A stretch of DNA of 21,939 nt from Candidatus Uhrbacteria bacterium (lineage in GTDB: Bacteria; Patescibacteriota; Patescibacteriia; UBA9934; UBA11717): positions 11,274-33,212 of the forward strand of contig DOMJ01000028.1 of NCBI GenBank assembly GCA_003509895.1, given 5' to 3'. The notes beneath the pieces are model-generated. The model did not search any database and was not told where the DNA came from. It was given only the letters and a program-made list of their open reading frames with translations. Shown here in pieces: positions 6,782-14,070 of the stretch (position 1 is the stretch's first letter; each line of letters starts with the position of its first letter). A program made the translations under genes and the position numbers.

Positions 6782-7102
6782 ATGAAAATTCACTTTGCAC
6801 AACCTTTACCCGGAACACCCGAACGATTGTTGCGTGCGGCCAGGTATGCTCCACATTTTGACAAAAAAATGGGCAAGTTGAGTTACACGCGCAAAATGGG
6901 TGGGGATTTTTACCCGCGTTTTCATGTCTATGTTACGGAAACAGATAAAGTCGTAACCTTTGATTTGCATCTGGACCAGAAAAAGGCCAGCTATGCAGGC
7001 TCCAATATGCATAGTGGAGAATACGACGGGCCGGTTGTGGAAAAGGAAATAATGCGTATGAAACAAGAGTTTCAAAGATTCGTGCGTGAGAGGCTTGACT
7101 AA
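6782..7102 (+). CDS. conserved CPR-type hypothetical protein, 106 aa
   Basis: This small basic alpha/beta protein has a distinct pattern: HFDKKMGKLSYTRKMGGDFYPRFHVYV, FDLHLDQKKASY, then NMHSGEYDGPVVEKEI. I have a recollection of similar sequences in many Parcubacteria-like genomes, with the Y-P-R-F-H, H-L-D-Q-K and H-S-G-E-Y-D-G motifs kept, but I know of no function. The invariant-looking His, Asp and Glu residues could be a metal or catalytic site; this is inference. The last bases of the gene contain the -35 box of the next transcript. Confidence 0.8.
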   Translation: MKIHFAQPLPGTPERLLRAARYAPHFDKKMGKLSYTRKMGGDFYPRFHVYVTETDKVVTFDLHLDQKKASYAGSNMHSGEYDGPVVEKEIMRMKQEFQRFVRERLD

Positions 7103-7123
7103 ACGCAATAACTCGCTTATACT
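7095..7123 (+). promoter_or_regulatory. promoter of the 36-aa basic protein
   Basis: TTGACT (7095-7100) and TATACT (7118-7123) are separated by exactly 17 bases. The -35 overlaps the end of the preceding gene. Transcription would begin near 7131, with a pyrimidine-rich leader of about 60 bases. Confidence 0.8.
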
Positions 7124-7191
7124 CAGGCGTATTGACGGTTCTCTCTCAACTTATCGATCCCTTCTATCTACATTTATTCGTCTATTTGCCT

Positions 7192-7302
7192 ATGTCTCGC
7201 AAAGGAAAGAGCGCCTCAACGGGCGTAAAATTGCCAAAGTTAAAGCGTGTTGCCAAGAAAACCACTCCAAAGAAACTGAGAAGCAATAAGCACCGAGTTT
7301 AA
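7192..7302 (+). CDS. 36-aa very basic protein
   Basis: ATG at 7192 opens MSRKGKSASTGVKLPKLKRV and continues to KKLRSNKHRV, ending TAA. Sixteen of the 36 residues are Lys, Arg or His and none is acidic, so it very probably binds nucleic acid, as small ribosomal or nucleoid proteins do. It does not match L34, L36 or Thx as I know them. A consensus promoter 70 bases upstream and a terminator starting three bases after the stop codon delimit a transcript whose only sensible product is this peptide or the RNA itself. An overlapping 67-codon frame (7086-7289) is less natural, with mixed composition. Confidence 0.6.
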   Translation: MSRKGKSASTGVKLPKLKRVAKKTTPKKLRSNKHRV

Positions 7303-7304
7303 TA

Positions 7305-7330
7305 AACATCCGCCTTGTGCGGGTGTTTTT
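7305..7330 (+). terminator. rho-independent terminator of the basic-protein unit
   Basis: AACATCCGC (7305-7313) pairs with GCGGGTGTT (7319-7327), with one G-T, around loop CTTGT, then continues in T through 7330. Confidence 0.88.
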
Positions 7331-7333
7331 ATT

Positions 7334-7369
7334 CAGACAGGAAGGGATGTGTTGATCCTGTCTGTTTTT
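7334..7369 (+). terminator. second, backup terminator
   Basis: CAGACAGGA (7334-7342) pairs perfectly with TCCTGTCTG (7356-7364), followed by five T. The tail touches the murD stop codon. It should stop plus-strand transcripts from entering the murL-murD operon in antisense. Confidence 0.8.
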
Positions 7370-8714
7370 ATTGCACGGGAGGTATTTTGAGACCCAACAC
7401 AGCTTCTTTAAACTGGTTGCCTTGATCCTTATAATTCCTAAATTGATCGTAGCTTGGAGCGGCGGTGGATAAAAGGGCAGCGTGCTCTGATGGCGTGTGC
7501 TTGGACATCTGCTCCACGGCTTCTTGCATGTTTTGAACAGGGATCACTTCTCCTGCAAATTGTGCACGTGTAAGCGCTTTTAAAAATTTATCTCGTGCGC
7601 CCGGAAACAGAAGAACAAAAGGAACGTGACGTTGTGCGAGGAGCTGTGCGAGTTCGTCGTATTTGTAGCCGCGATCCATTCCACCCAAAAGGATGGATCC
7701 CAATTTCTCAAAGGCACGAACGGCGGCCATGGTGGATTCGGGTGTTGTAGAAATAGCATCATCTATGTACGTCACATTTTGCACGGTTGCAATAACCTCC
7801 AGTCTGTGAGGAAGACCCGTAAAGCTGACAAAGGCACGCTCGGCGGCGGAAAAGGGGATATTCAGCATTTTTATGGTTGCGAGAACGGTCAGGGCGTCGT
7901 CTAGCCAGTGTTGACCGAGTAAGGGAAGTGTCTTGGTAGAAAAAAGGCGCGTGTCCCCATCAAAAAACCAGCCGTCTTGCCAGTGGAGACCGTTTTGAAT
8001 TTGAACCGGAATCAGAGTCGCCCTTGATTCTTTTGCCAGTTGAACGGTTTGAGGATTGCGTACCGGAAAAATAAAAGCGTTTTCTTGTGTTTGGCGCGTT
8101 GTGATGTTGGCCTTTGCCTGCACGTACTGCTCAAACGACCCGTGCCAATCCATATGGTCCGGATACAACGGCAACAGGATAGCGATATCCGGCCACCCGT
8201 TAAAATCCTCCAACATATAACTGGACAGCTCATACACAATAAGGGTGCCATCCGTTATCTCATTGAGATGATCCCATTCTTGAATGTCTATATTTCCAAT
8301 CAAAACAACCTGTTTGCCTGCCTCGTGCAAAACGTGTGTCAGGAGAGTGGCCGTGGTGGATTTTCCCTTGGTTCCCGTGACGCCGATTATTTTTGCCGTT
8401 GTGGTTGCACGTACTTCTGAAAAAAAGAGATTGGTACTTGTTGTGATGCGGGAACGCACGGATTGCAGCTGTGGCCAGTATCGCACGCCGGGAGAACGAA
8501 TAATAACGTCAAAGGACTCAAGATCATCCAAGTAGCCTTCCCCGAGTTTTGACGTGACAAACGGATCGTCTGGTAAGGTCACGGACATTCTTAAATCGCG
8601 AATTTCTATCCATACATCGGGACACTGCTTTCTTAACGCCACAAAAAGCGACCTATTGGTAGCCTCAAACCCAACAAAAGCAATGCGTTTATTGGCAAGG
8701 TCTTTAAGCCTCAT
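7368..8714 (-). CDS. murD: MurD-type ligase, likely UDP-MurNAc-L-Ala--L-glutamate ligase (MurD2)
   Basis: The 448-aa protein has the three-domain Mur ligase layout. There is an N-terminal Rossmann part (KRIAFVGFEATN), the ATP P-loop GVTGTKGKST (111-120), YELSSYML (161-168) as in MurD's E-L-S-S-F-Q-L, HMDWHG (187-192), and K201 in the usual carbamoyl-lysine position. The C-terminal domain has the MurD-like LGGMDRGYKYDEL and is complete. MurD adds glutamate to UDP-MurNAc-L-Ala in the cytoplasm. The start overlaps the end of murL by 11 bases, so the two are translationally coupled. In Xanthomonas, the partner of MurL is MurD2, which adds L-Glu rather than D-Glu; the context suggests the same here. 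Sequence alone does not settle the substrate isomer. Confidence 0.93.
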   Translation of the reverse strand: MRLKDLANKRIAFVGFEATNRSLFVALRKQCPDVWIEIRDLRMSVTLPDDPFVTSKLGEGYLDDLESFDVIIRSPGVRYWPQLQSVRSRITTSTNLFFSEVRATTTAKIIGVTGTKGKSTTATLLTHVLHEAGKQVVLIGNIDIQEWDHLNEITDGTLIVYELSSYMLEDFNGWPDIAILLPLYPDHMDWHGSFEQYVQAKANITTRQTQENAFIFPVRNPQTVQLAKESRATLIPVQIQNGLHWQDGWFFDGDTRLFSTKTLPLLGQHWLDDALTVLATIKMLNIPFSAAERAFVSFTGLPHRLEVIATVQNVTYIDDAISTTPESTMAAVRAFEKLGSILLGGMDRGYKYDELAQLLAQRHVPFVLLFPGARDKFLKALTRAQFAGEVIPVQNMQEAVEQMSKHTPSEHAALLSTAAPSYDQFRNYKDQGNQFKEAVLGLKIPPVQ

Positions 8715-10068
8715 AATTGATTCTGCTTACAATGTCCGACGGAATAGCGTGATCTGTACTTGGGGTCAGTAATTCCTGAATCACGGCATCGTGATCGGCA
8801 ACCGTGTCTCGTACCTCGCCCGCATAGAGTTGCATAACGGGTGTTTGATTGGCGTCGGCTCGGCGGTAAGCAAGCTCAAACGCGGCAACGACTTCCTTTG
8901 CCTCACCTACACACTCAAATGGTTTGTTTCTCTGAATACCCAACAATTCTCGATACACATCCAGAAGAGACACATTTGCAAACAAATCCTCACCAAAGAT
9001 TGAGACAGCATCTTCGTGGGGCAGAAACGCGTTGAGTTGAGAAAAGAGAAACGCACATTTTGGACACTGACTGCACCAGAACGTAGGCGTGTGCTGTGCA
9101 ATGGCCTCCTGTGTAAAATTACGATTGCAACTGGAAAACGATTCAAAATACTGTGGATACTTGGTAAAGAGTTGCACAATGTGAAATTCGCTCAACGGTC
9201 GCACGATGCTGTAAAGACGCGTTCGCTTTGTAACAAACGTTTCCAGATATGCTTGCAGGGATCGTTCAAAGGTAAGTGACTTACTCCACTGATGATTAAC
9301 GTCAATACCCAGATATTCCAAATTTCCCTCGGAGGCGGACCGTTCCCAAGAGTACACAATATCCGTTGCCCCGTGCAGAATGGCGGTCACGAGCGTGATC
9401 ATGGACCAGATTGCGCTTACGGGAACGTGTCCGTTAAAGGCCGCCGGATCTGAGCGTACGGCAGATGTGGGGTTTACAATTTTTGGATCCAGTTGACGGT
9501 CTACAATCACGCGCGGTGCATCAAAAACACGAGCGGCGTCCTGAATGGGCGAGGCGTCCTGAACGGAGAACAGCGTGACATGAAAACCGATGGCTCGCAT
9601 CAGCTCGGCAGTCACCACAGAATCTTTTCCACCGCCAAATGGCACGAGGACGTGCTCCTTGCGCTCGTTTGCCCCCTGTGGCTGTGGAGTGATCAGTTCT
9701 GTGTTGTAGGGAAAATGAACCTGATCTCTAAAATCAATGTCATTCTTATAATACAATTCACCGAGACCATTTGTGTAAACCGTATTCCAAAAATGCGCCT
9801 GTGTGCGCGTGAGCTCTCCGCTTTTAATCACGATCCTTTTTGGGCAGTACGTCTTCCAATAGCCAATACCCACCATGAGATGAAGGGAAAACAAGGCACG
9901 ATCCAGATCCTCCTGCACAATGACCTTTGTATCCACCGAGTCCATAGGGACAATAAGACGCTCCTTAAAAGGCGTACCGTCTAAATCGTAGAGGAGTGAG
10001 ATAACACCTGTGTCCGGTTGGAAGTCGTAGGAGACAAAGGTAAAGGTTTTGTTGGAAAAGGAATGCAT
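8704..10068 (-). CDS. murL: UDP-MurNAc-L-Ala-L-Glu epimerase (MurL)
   Basis: MurL inverts the terminal L-Glu of UDP-MurNAc-L-Ala-L-Glu to D-Glu using ATP, replacing glutamate racemase. The protein has an ATP-pyrophosphatase loop, PFGGGKDS, a following NGHVPVSAI, the stretch ERSASEGN, NHQWSKSLTFER, then SSCNRNF and the cysteine cluster WCSQCPKCAF. This series matches what I recall of Xanthomonas MurL along its whole length. It is 454 aa from the ATG at 10068. A start at 10116 adds 16 residues but leaves only 18 bases to the divergent gene at 10135, too few for two promoters, and the MurL core begins FTFVSYDF. It overlaps murD by 11 bases. Confidence 0.85.
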   Translation of the reverse strand: MHSFSNKTFTFVSYDFQPDTGVISLLYDLDGTPFKERLIVPMDSVDTKVIVQEDLDRALFSLHLMVGIGYWKTYCPKRIVIKSGELTRTQAHFWNTVYTNGLGELYYKNDIDFRDQVHFPYNTELITPQPQGANERKEHVLVPFGGGKDSVVTAELMRAIGFHVTLFSVQDASPIQDAARVFDAPRVIVDRQLDPKIVNPTSAVRSDPAAFNGHVPVSAIWSMITLVTAILHGATDIVYSWERSASEGNLEYLGIDVNHQWSKSLTFERSLQAYLETFVTKRTRLYSIVRPLSEFHIVQLFTKYPQYFESFSSCNRNFTQEAIAQHTPTFWCSQCPKCAFLFSQLNAFLPHEDAVSIFGEDLFANVSLLDVYRELLGIQRNKPFECVGEAKEVVAAFELAYRRADANQTPVMQLYAGEVRDTVADHDAVIQELLTPSTDHAIPSDIVSRINYEA

Positions 10069-10134
10069 AACGGAACAATAGCGGCATTGTGAGTTTTGAC
10101 TTAAGAATGATACCATGGTGTTAATTGATCAACT

Positions 10135-11694
10135 ATGAAGCATTTTTTTGGGACGTTCACATTCATCGGTGCCTTTGTTGTACTCTTTTTGAGTTTATCG
10201 CACAACGTGTTGGCGGTCACTCCACAATCGCTCGTAAAAACGCCGAGTGCTTCGGCGGTGTATTACGTGGACGTACAGGGAGAGCGTCACGCATTTCCGG
10301 ATGAACAGGTGTATTTTTCTTGGTACCGTGATTTTTCTGATGTACAGGTGATTTCGGAGGCAGAAATGGCATCGCTTCCACTGAAACGGAACATTGTGTA
10401 TAGACCCGGAACGTACTGGATTAAAATTCAATCCTTGCCAAAGGTGTATGCTGTTTCGCAAGGTGGGGAGATTCGATGGATTGAGAGTGAACAAGTCGCG
10501 CAACAGTTGACCGGAACAAATCAATGGCAGTCTCGCGTGCGAGATGTTCCGGATACGTTTTTTTTGAATTATCACGTGGGCGATCCAATCACCATGGGAA
10601 ATGTATCAGAAGGGTATAACGGGCTTATGTACTCACAGGAGAACGAGCCGTGGATGGTGTGGAATGGGGACAAGCATGCGCTCACGGCGGCGGCGATAAC
10701 GGCAAACGCCCTGCGACAAGAATTAAGCGTTTGGACGAATGCAATAAGACCAACGCGCGCCACCGGGCAGGCTATAACGGGGCGACGTGCAGACGTGATG
10801 GACGCGGCACAGTTACAGGCACCGCTGCAAGACATTGTACCTGTGTTCGCTATTGAAGAGGAGCCAGTCGTGCTCATCTCCTCTCTGATTCCGGAGGGGT
10901 ATGGTTCGTTTGTGTTTCAAGATCCTCTTATAAATCCTACGGTTCCAATGACGGTGTATACCTACCGACCGGCAGGATTACCACAAGATGCTCCAATTCT
11001 TTTTGTGATTCATGGGGCCAGTCGAGCCGTGGAGGCGTACAGATCAGGTTGGGTGCCTTATGCGGAGCAGCGTGGTTTTGTGTTGTTGCTTCCGCATTTT
11101 CCGGCGGATGTTTACTCTTCAGGCTATCAGTATCCGTTTGGAAATGTGTATACGAGTAGTCGCACGCTGCTCCCGGAGAATTATTGGTATGCGACGATGT
11201 TTGATGCGATATTTGACCACGTGGTTGCTACATCCAACAGTACAGAATCGCTGTATGATTTGTTTGGATTCTCTGGCGGTGGGCAACTCGTTCATCGCGC
11301 CCTTTTTGCCAAGCCGTACGCAAAAATTCGACGGGTGATGGCATCAAGCTCCGGCTGGTATCTGTGGCCGGATTATAATCAGGCCTATCCTGCGGGATTT
11401 GGAACCACGTTTTTTGAGAACGATCGCCTGGCGCAATCCTTTTCCATGCCGTTGCACATTATCGTTGGATCAGAGGACGTGGACCCGGAGGCATCTAATT
11501 TGTCTCGATCGGCCGCTGCCATGTTGCAGGGGACGCAACGCGTAGAACGTGCCACGAACTTCTTTGACGCCGCACAACGGTTTGCTGCAGAAAATGGTTT
11601 GCCATTTGCGTGGACCCTGCAGGTGATCCCAGGTGTTGCTCATTCTAACTCTCAAATGGCGCCCGTCGCCGCACAGATACTCTATGGCGATTAA
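10135..11694 (+). CDS. secreted alpha/beta hydrolase with CPR-type N-terminal domain
   Basis: The 519-aa product has a signal peptide (1-27, ending LA). Residues 32-150 form the domain VYYVDVQGERHAFPDEQVYFSWYRDFSDV...YRPGTYWIKIQ...PKVYAV...IRWI...DVPDTFFLNY, which I know as very widespread in surface proteins of Patescibacteria. The C-terminal half (from about 268) is an alpha/beta hydrolase: oxyanion segment VIHGAS (291-296), nucleophile S380 in GFSGGG, acid D448 or D450 in GSEDVD, and H503 in GVAHS. The layout resembles PHA-depolymerase or feruloyl-esterase type secreted esterases; the substrate is unknown. The stop codon overlaps the start of the lipoprotein gene at 11684, so the two are made together. 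TTGACT at 10096-10101 may be its -35. Confidence 0.85.
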   Translation: MKHFFGTFTFIGAFVVLFLSLSHNVLAVTPQSLVKTPSASAVYYVDVQGERHAFPDEQVYFSWYRDFSDVQVISEAEMASLPLKRNIVYRPGTYWIKIQSLPKVYAVSQGGEIRWIESEQVAQQLTGTNQWQSRVRDVPDTFFLNYHVGDPITMGNVSEGYNGLMYSQENEPWMVWNGDKHALTAAAITANALRQELSVWTNAIRPTRATGQAITGRRADVMDAAQLQAPLQDIVPVFAIEEEPVVLISSLIPEGYGSFVFQDPLINPTVPMTVYTYRPAGLPQDAPILFVIHGASRAVEAYRSGWVPYAEQRGFVLLLPHFPADVYSSGYQYPFGNVYTSSRTLLPENYWYATMFDAIFDHVVATSNSTESLYDLFGFSGGGQLVHRALFAKPYAKIRRVMASSSGWYLWPDYNQAYPAGFGTTFFENDRLAQSFSMPLHIIVGSEDVDPEASNLSRSAAAMLQGTQRVERATNFFDAAQRFAAENGLPFAWTLQVIPGVAHSNSQMAPVAAQILYGD

Positions 11695-12109
11695 GAAGAC
11701 GTTACAGATTGGCATACTTGGGATGTGTCTGATGCTTATTGGCGCAGGATGTATCGGTGACAGATTCAAGGCCGATACACCGGTTAATACGGATCAAAAT
11801 AGCGCCTTTGTGGGCATTGATGGATCGTTAACGCTTACGGCATTTGACCAAGTTGCCGATGGTTTTATGACGTGGGTTTTTGAGCAGGACTATGATCAAG
11901 TCGCCGACGTGCGTTTGGAGAGTCGTTTTGCCGAGTGGCAGACCTTGCACATGGATGCATATCCAACAACGGATACCTTTAAAAACCCGATTCGTCTTAG
12001 GATTCCGGAGCAGGAAAGAACACTGATTCAGCTTTTTTCTGCGGGGGCCGATGGCGTTGAGGGAACGGAAGATGATTTTAGAAAGCGGTATCCGTACAGA
12101 GCAAGGTAG
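11684..12109 (+). CDS. small lipoprotein with T2S pseudopilin-like Asp/Gly tail
   Basis: The ATG at 11684 lies inside the end of the hydrolase gene. It gives a 141-aa protein with K4-K5, a hydrophobic segment and lipobox LIGAGC, so it is a membrane-anchored lipoprotein. An upstream start at 11633 would destroy the signal peptide. The body is acidic with two short repeats (AFDQVADGFMTWVFEQDYDQVADV). The C-terminus FSAGADGVEGTEDDF resembles the calcium-binding tail of type II secretion major pseudopilins (SAGPDG..GTEDD), which is odd on a lipoprotein without a pilin helix. Coupling to the secreted hydrolase suggests a shared role at the cell surface. Confidence 0.8.
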   Translation: MAIKKTLQIGILGMCLMLIGAGCIGDRFKADTPVNTDQNSAFVGIDGSLTLTAFDQVADGFMTWVFEQDYDQVADVRLESRFAEWQTLHMDAYPTTDTFKNPIRLRIPEQERTLIQLFSAGADGVEGTEDDFRKRYPYRAR

Positions 12110-12125
12110 AGTTTAAAAAAAGGTC

Positions 12126-12156
12126 AAGGGCGAGCGTCAGGTGGACGCGCGCCCTT
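12126..12156. terminator. GC-rich terminator hairpin between convergent genes
   Basis: AAGGGCG-A-GCGTC (12126-12138) pairs with GACGC-G-CGCCCTT (12144-12156) around a five-base loop with one mismatch. On the minus strand a run of seven T follows a few bases later (A-run 12115-12121). On the plus strand it follows the lipoprotein stop, so it probably serves both genes. Confidence 0.8.
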
Positions 12157-12170
12157 TGTTGTAGGTCGGA

Positions 12171-12791
12171 TCAGGTCGGGAGGTATCGACGAATCTCTCT
12201 GATGTCCGTGCTCACAGAAAGGCCGAACGGTCGCAGCACCTCGTTGAACGGCTCGATGAGCGGGTTTCTGTGCCCGCTCTTCTGGTACTGGGCTAGATCG
12301 TCCATGATCTGATACCAGTATCGGTGCCCTGCCACATGCGCAAAGCTGCGCACAGCCTGAGGTAGCTCGTACCCTCGGTAGTGCTCGTTGACACCTCTGC
12401 GCAACACTTCCATGTGGTGCCAGTCGAGTTTCACCGCCAGCAGATCATTCTGATCAGCGTTATCGCCGCCCTCGATACAGGGCACGTTGGATGCCGTGTT
12501 CTGTAGGCTAAGCTCGGTGTTCGAGGGTATCGGATCCTCGGATTCGTCCGCGATCTTGGTACCGGCTACCTGCTCCTCGTCGTCCTCGGGCATGTACTGT
12601 AGTAGACCCAGCTGGGTCGCCACCTGACGATTCGAGCTCACCGTGAACTCGAGCGATGCGGCTATCTCGTAACCCTGCTCCATGAGCCGTTGCAACCGCT
12701 TGCTGGTGCTGCGCACATGCTCCAGCTCCACCGTCATGTCTCCCACGTGAATGATCACGTTCTCAAAATAGAAACCCTTACCATCTGGCAT
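12171..12791 (-). CDS. GC-rich orphan protein B, 206 aa
   Basis: I do not recognise this protein. It begins MPDGKGFYFENVIIHVGD, has a helical and basic region (VRSTSKRLQRLMEQGYEIAA), an acidic, probably disordered linker (PEDDEEQ...ADESEDPIPS...GGDNADQNDL), and a C-terminal folded half with LAVKLDWHHMEVLRRGVNEHYRGYE and HRYWYQIMDDLAQY. No signal peptide or membrane span. The ATG at 12791 is chosen for the GGAGAA site five bases upstream; the frame opens earlier at 12893, but that part runs through the promoter. It ends in TGA and has its own promoter and terminator. Codons are GC-ending (CTC, CTG, GTG, CGC) relative to neighbours. It is the second of three such units. Confidence 0.7.
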   Translation of the reverse strand: MPDGKGFYFENVIIHVGDMTVELEHVRSTSKRLQRLMEQGYEIAASLEFTVSSNRQVATQLGLLQYMPEDDEEQVAGTKIADESEDPIPSNTELSLQNTASNVPCIEGGDNADQNDLLAVKLDWHHMEVLRRGVNEHYRGYELPQAVRSFAHVAGHRYWYQIMDDLAQYQKSGHRNPLIEPFNEVLRPFGLSVSTDIREIRRYLPT

Positions 12792-12827
12792 GCCTGTTCT
12801 CCACTGATACCTTTGATCAGCACAGAG

Positions 12828-12856
12828 GTTGTATCTATTTTTTGTGAGACTGTCAA
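12828..12856 (-). promoter_or_regulatory. sigma-70-type promoter of GC-rich orphan B
   Basis: On the minus strand, TTGACA (12851-12856) and TACAAC (12828-12833) are separated by exactly 17 bases. The start of transcription is about 30 bases before the ATG. Confidence 0.75.
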
Positions 12857-12875
12857 CCGTGCAAGGAGAACATTG

Positions 12876-12884
12876 TGATACAAT
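12876..12884 (+). promoter_or_regulatory. extended -10 promoter of the coiled-coil gene
   Basis: TGaTACAAT is a good extended -10 element 22 bases before the ATG at 12907. It is divergent from the orphan B promoter, 20 bases away. Confidence 0.6.
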
Positions 12885-12906
12885 GGCGCGCACATAACCC
12901 TTTTGT

Positions 12907-13260
12907 ATGTCTCGATTACAAGAAACGTATAACGACCTTCAAGAAGTTAAAATGGAACGCAAGGATTTAAGCAAAACCATCAAGGACGAGCTGTCTCATA
13001 ATGCGGAATACAATAAAATCACGGAAGAAATGAAGGTTCTTCGTGAGAAAAAGAAGAGCATAGAGAACGAAGTTAAGTCTCACGCGCTTAAAGACGCTCA
13101 GCGATTGGACGATCTCAAGCTGGAAATCATGAGCTTGCAAGAGCTTTTGTCCGATTTATCTCTCAATATGTACCTTGCAAAAGAGCAGGTGGAGGTTGTG
13201 GATAAAGCCGATCAGCGCTGGGTTCCCTCGTTTTCCGTAAAATTCCGTAAGGACGGTTAG
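12907..13260 (+). CDS. coiled-coil protein, 117 aa
   Basis: Nearly the whole protein is heptad-like, charged helix: LQEVKMERKDLSKTIKDEL, YNKITEEMKVLREKKKSIENEV and RLDDLKLEIMSLQELLSDLSL. It ends in a short beta-like tail, WVPSFSVKFRKDG. It has no signal peptide or membrane span and is probably a soluble dimer or oligomer. I cannot name a family. It has its own extended -10 promoter, and the methyltransferase gene follows 58 bases later. Confidence 0.8.
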   Translation: MSRLQETYNDLQEVKMERKDLSKTIKDELSHNAEYNKITEEMKVLREKKKSIENEVKSHALKDAQRLDDLKLEIMSLQELLSDLSLNMYLAKEQVEVVDKADQRWVPSFSVKFRKDG

Positions 13261-13318
13261 TTGTCCACAGAGAGCATGGGTTGACCTCCTTTAACATCTA
13301 TGGTTAGGTCCTTCAACT

Positions 13319-13987
13319 ATGCTGAGCAACGCACAAGAAAAACTTATCCGATCTCTCCAGACCAAAAAAGGACGTGCAAAACACGGTCTTTGTTTGGTGG
13401 AAGGGGAAAAAGTCATTGAGGTTGCGGGGGATGCCGTGGTAACACGCTTTACGCGAGGCGACGTGTTGGAATTTGATAGCCTTGTGACAACGGAGACGCC
13501 ACAGGACGCGGCGGCGATTGCGCGGATTCCTGTGTGGAGTCTGGAAGATATACAAAAAGCTCCGACGATTCTTGTGCTAGATGGCGTGCAGGATCCTGGG
13601 AACGTGGGTGCTCTTTTACGACTGTGTTTAGGATTTAGCGGGTCAGTCATCCTCATTGACTCGGTAGATGTAACCAATCCAAAGGTTGTGCGATCAAGCG
13701 TTGGCGCTCTTTTTCAGGTGCCATGGGTTGTTGTCTCTCGATCCGAAGCGGAGCAGGTGATTGCAAACATTGGTCGCCCCGTCTACCGATTGGAAAAAGG
13801 CGGAGAAGCGTTAGAAAGACTCACGGAACAGAAGGAAATTCTGTTGGTGGTTGGCAGTGAGGGGAATGGTGTACAGTTGCCTATTGAGGGGGTGTCTGTT
13901 GCAATCAATCACTCAGACGCCTTAGAATCACTAAACGTGGGCCACGCGGTGGCGATCGCTCTTCACGCGCGTTTTACAAACAGATAA
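13319..13987 (+). CDS. TrmH/SpoU-family RNA 2'-O-methyltransferase
   Basis: This is a SPOUT-class enzyme that methylates a ribose 2'-OH in rRNA or tRNA using SAM. The 222 aa include an N-terminal substrate-binding domain (LIRSLQTKKGRAKHGLCLVEGEKVIEV, as in RlmB and TsnR relatives). The three catalytic motifs follow: LDGVQDPGNVGALLR (87-101, with N95 and R101), LLVVGSEGNGV (175-185) and INHSDALESLNVGHAVAIALH (196-216). The domain order and LVEG motif suggest a 23S rRNA methyltransferase of the RlmB/AviRb type; the exact nucleotide cannot be told. A terminator follows immediately. Confidence 0.93.
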   Translation: MLSNAQEKLIRSLQTKKGRAKHGLCLVEGEKVIEVAGDAVVTRFTRGDVLEFDSLVTTETPQDAAAIARIPVWSLEDIQKAPTILVLDGVQDPGNVGALLRLCLGFSGSVILIDSVDVTNPKVVRSSVGALFQVPWVVVSRSEAEQVIANIGRPVYRLEKGGEALERLTEQKEILLVVGSEGNGVQLPIEGVSVAINHSDALESLNVGHAVAIALHARFTNR

Positions 13988-13991
13988 ACAC

Positions 13992-14013
13992 AAAACCCGA
14001 CGAGGGGTTTTTT
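13992..14013 (+). terminator. rho-independent terminator of the methyltransferase gene
   Basis: AAAACCC (13992-13998) pairs with GGGTTTT (14005-14011) around loop GACGAG, followed by further T. It starts five bases after the stop codon. Confidence 0.85.
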
Positions 14014-14052
14014 GTTTCAACAGGCGTCTACCTGCTTGCGGGTGGGTGAACA

Positions 14053-14061
14053 TGATATACT
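14053..14061 (+). promoter_or_regulatory. extended -10 promoter of the seven-gene operon
   Basis: TGaTATACT is an excellent extended -10 nine bases before the ATG at 14071. Transcription would start at about 14068, so the first gene is probably translated from a leaderless or nearly leaderless mRNA. Confidence 0.7.
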
Positions 14062-14070
14062 TCTCGCACT

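Noticed and set aside
12171..12893. Longer start of GC-rich orphan B
   Set aside because: The first 34 codons overlap its own -35 and -10 boxes; the GGAGAA site picks 12791.
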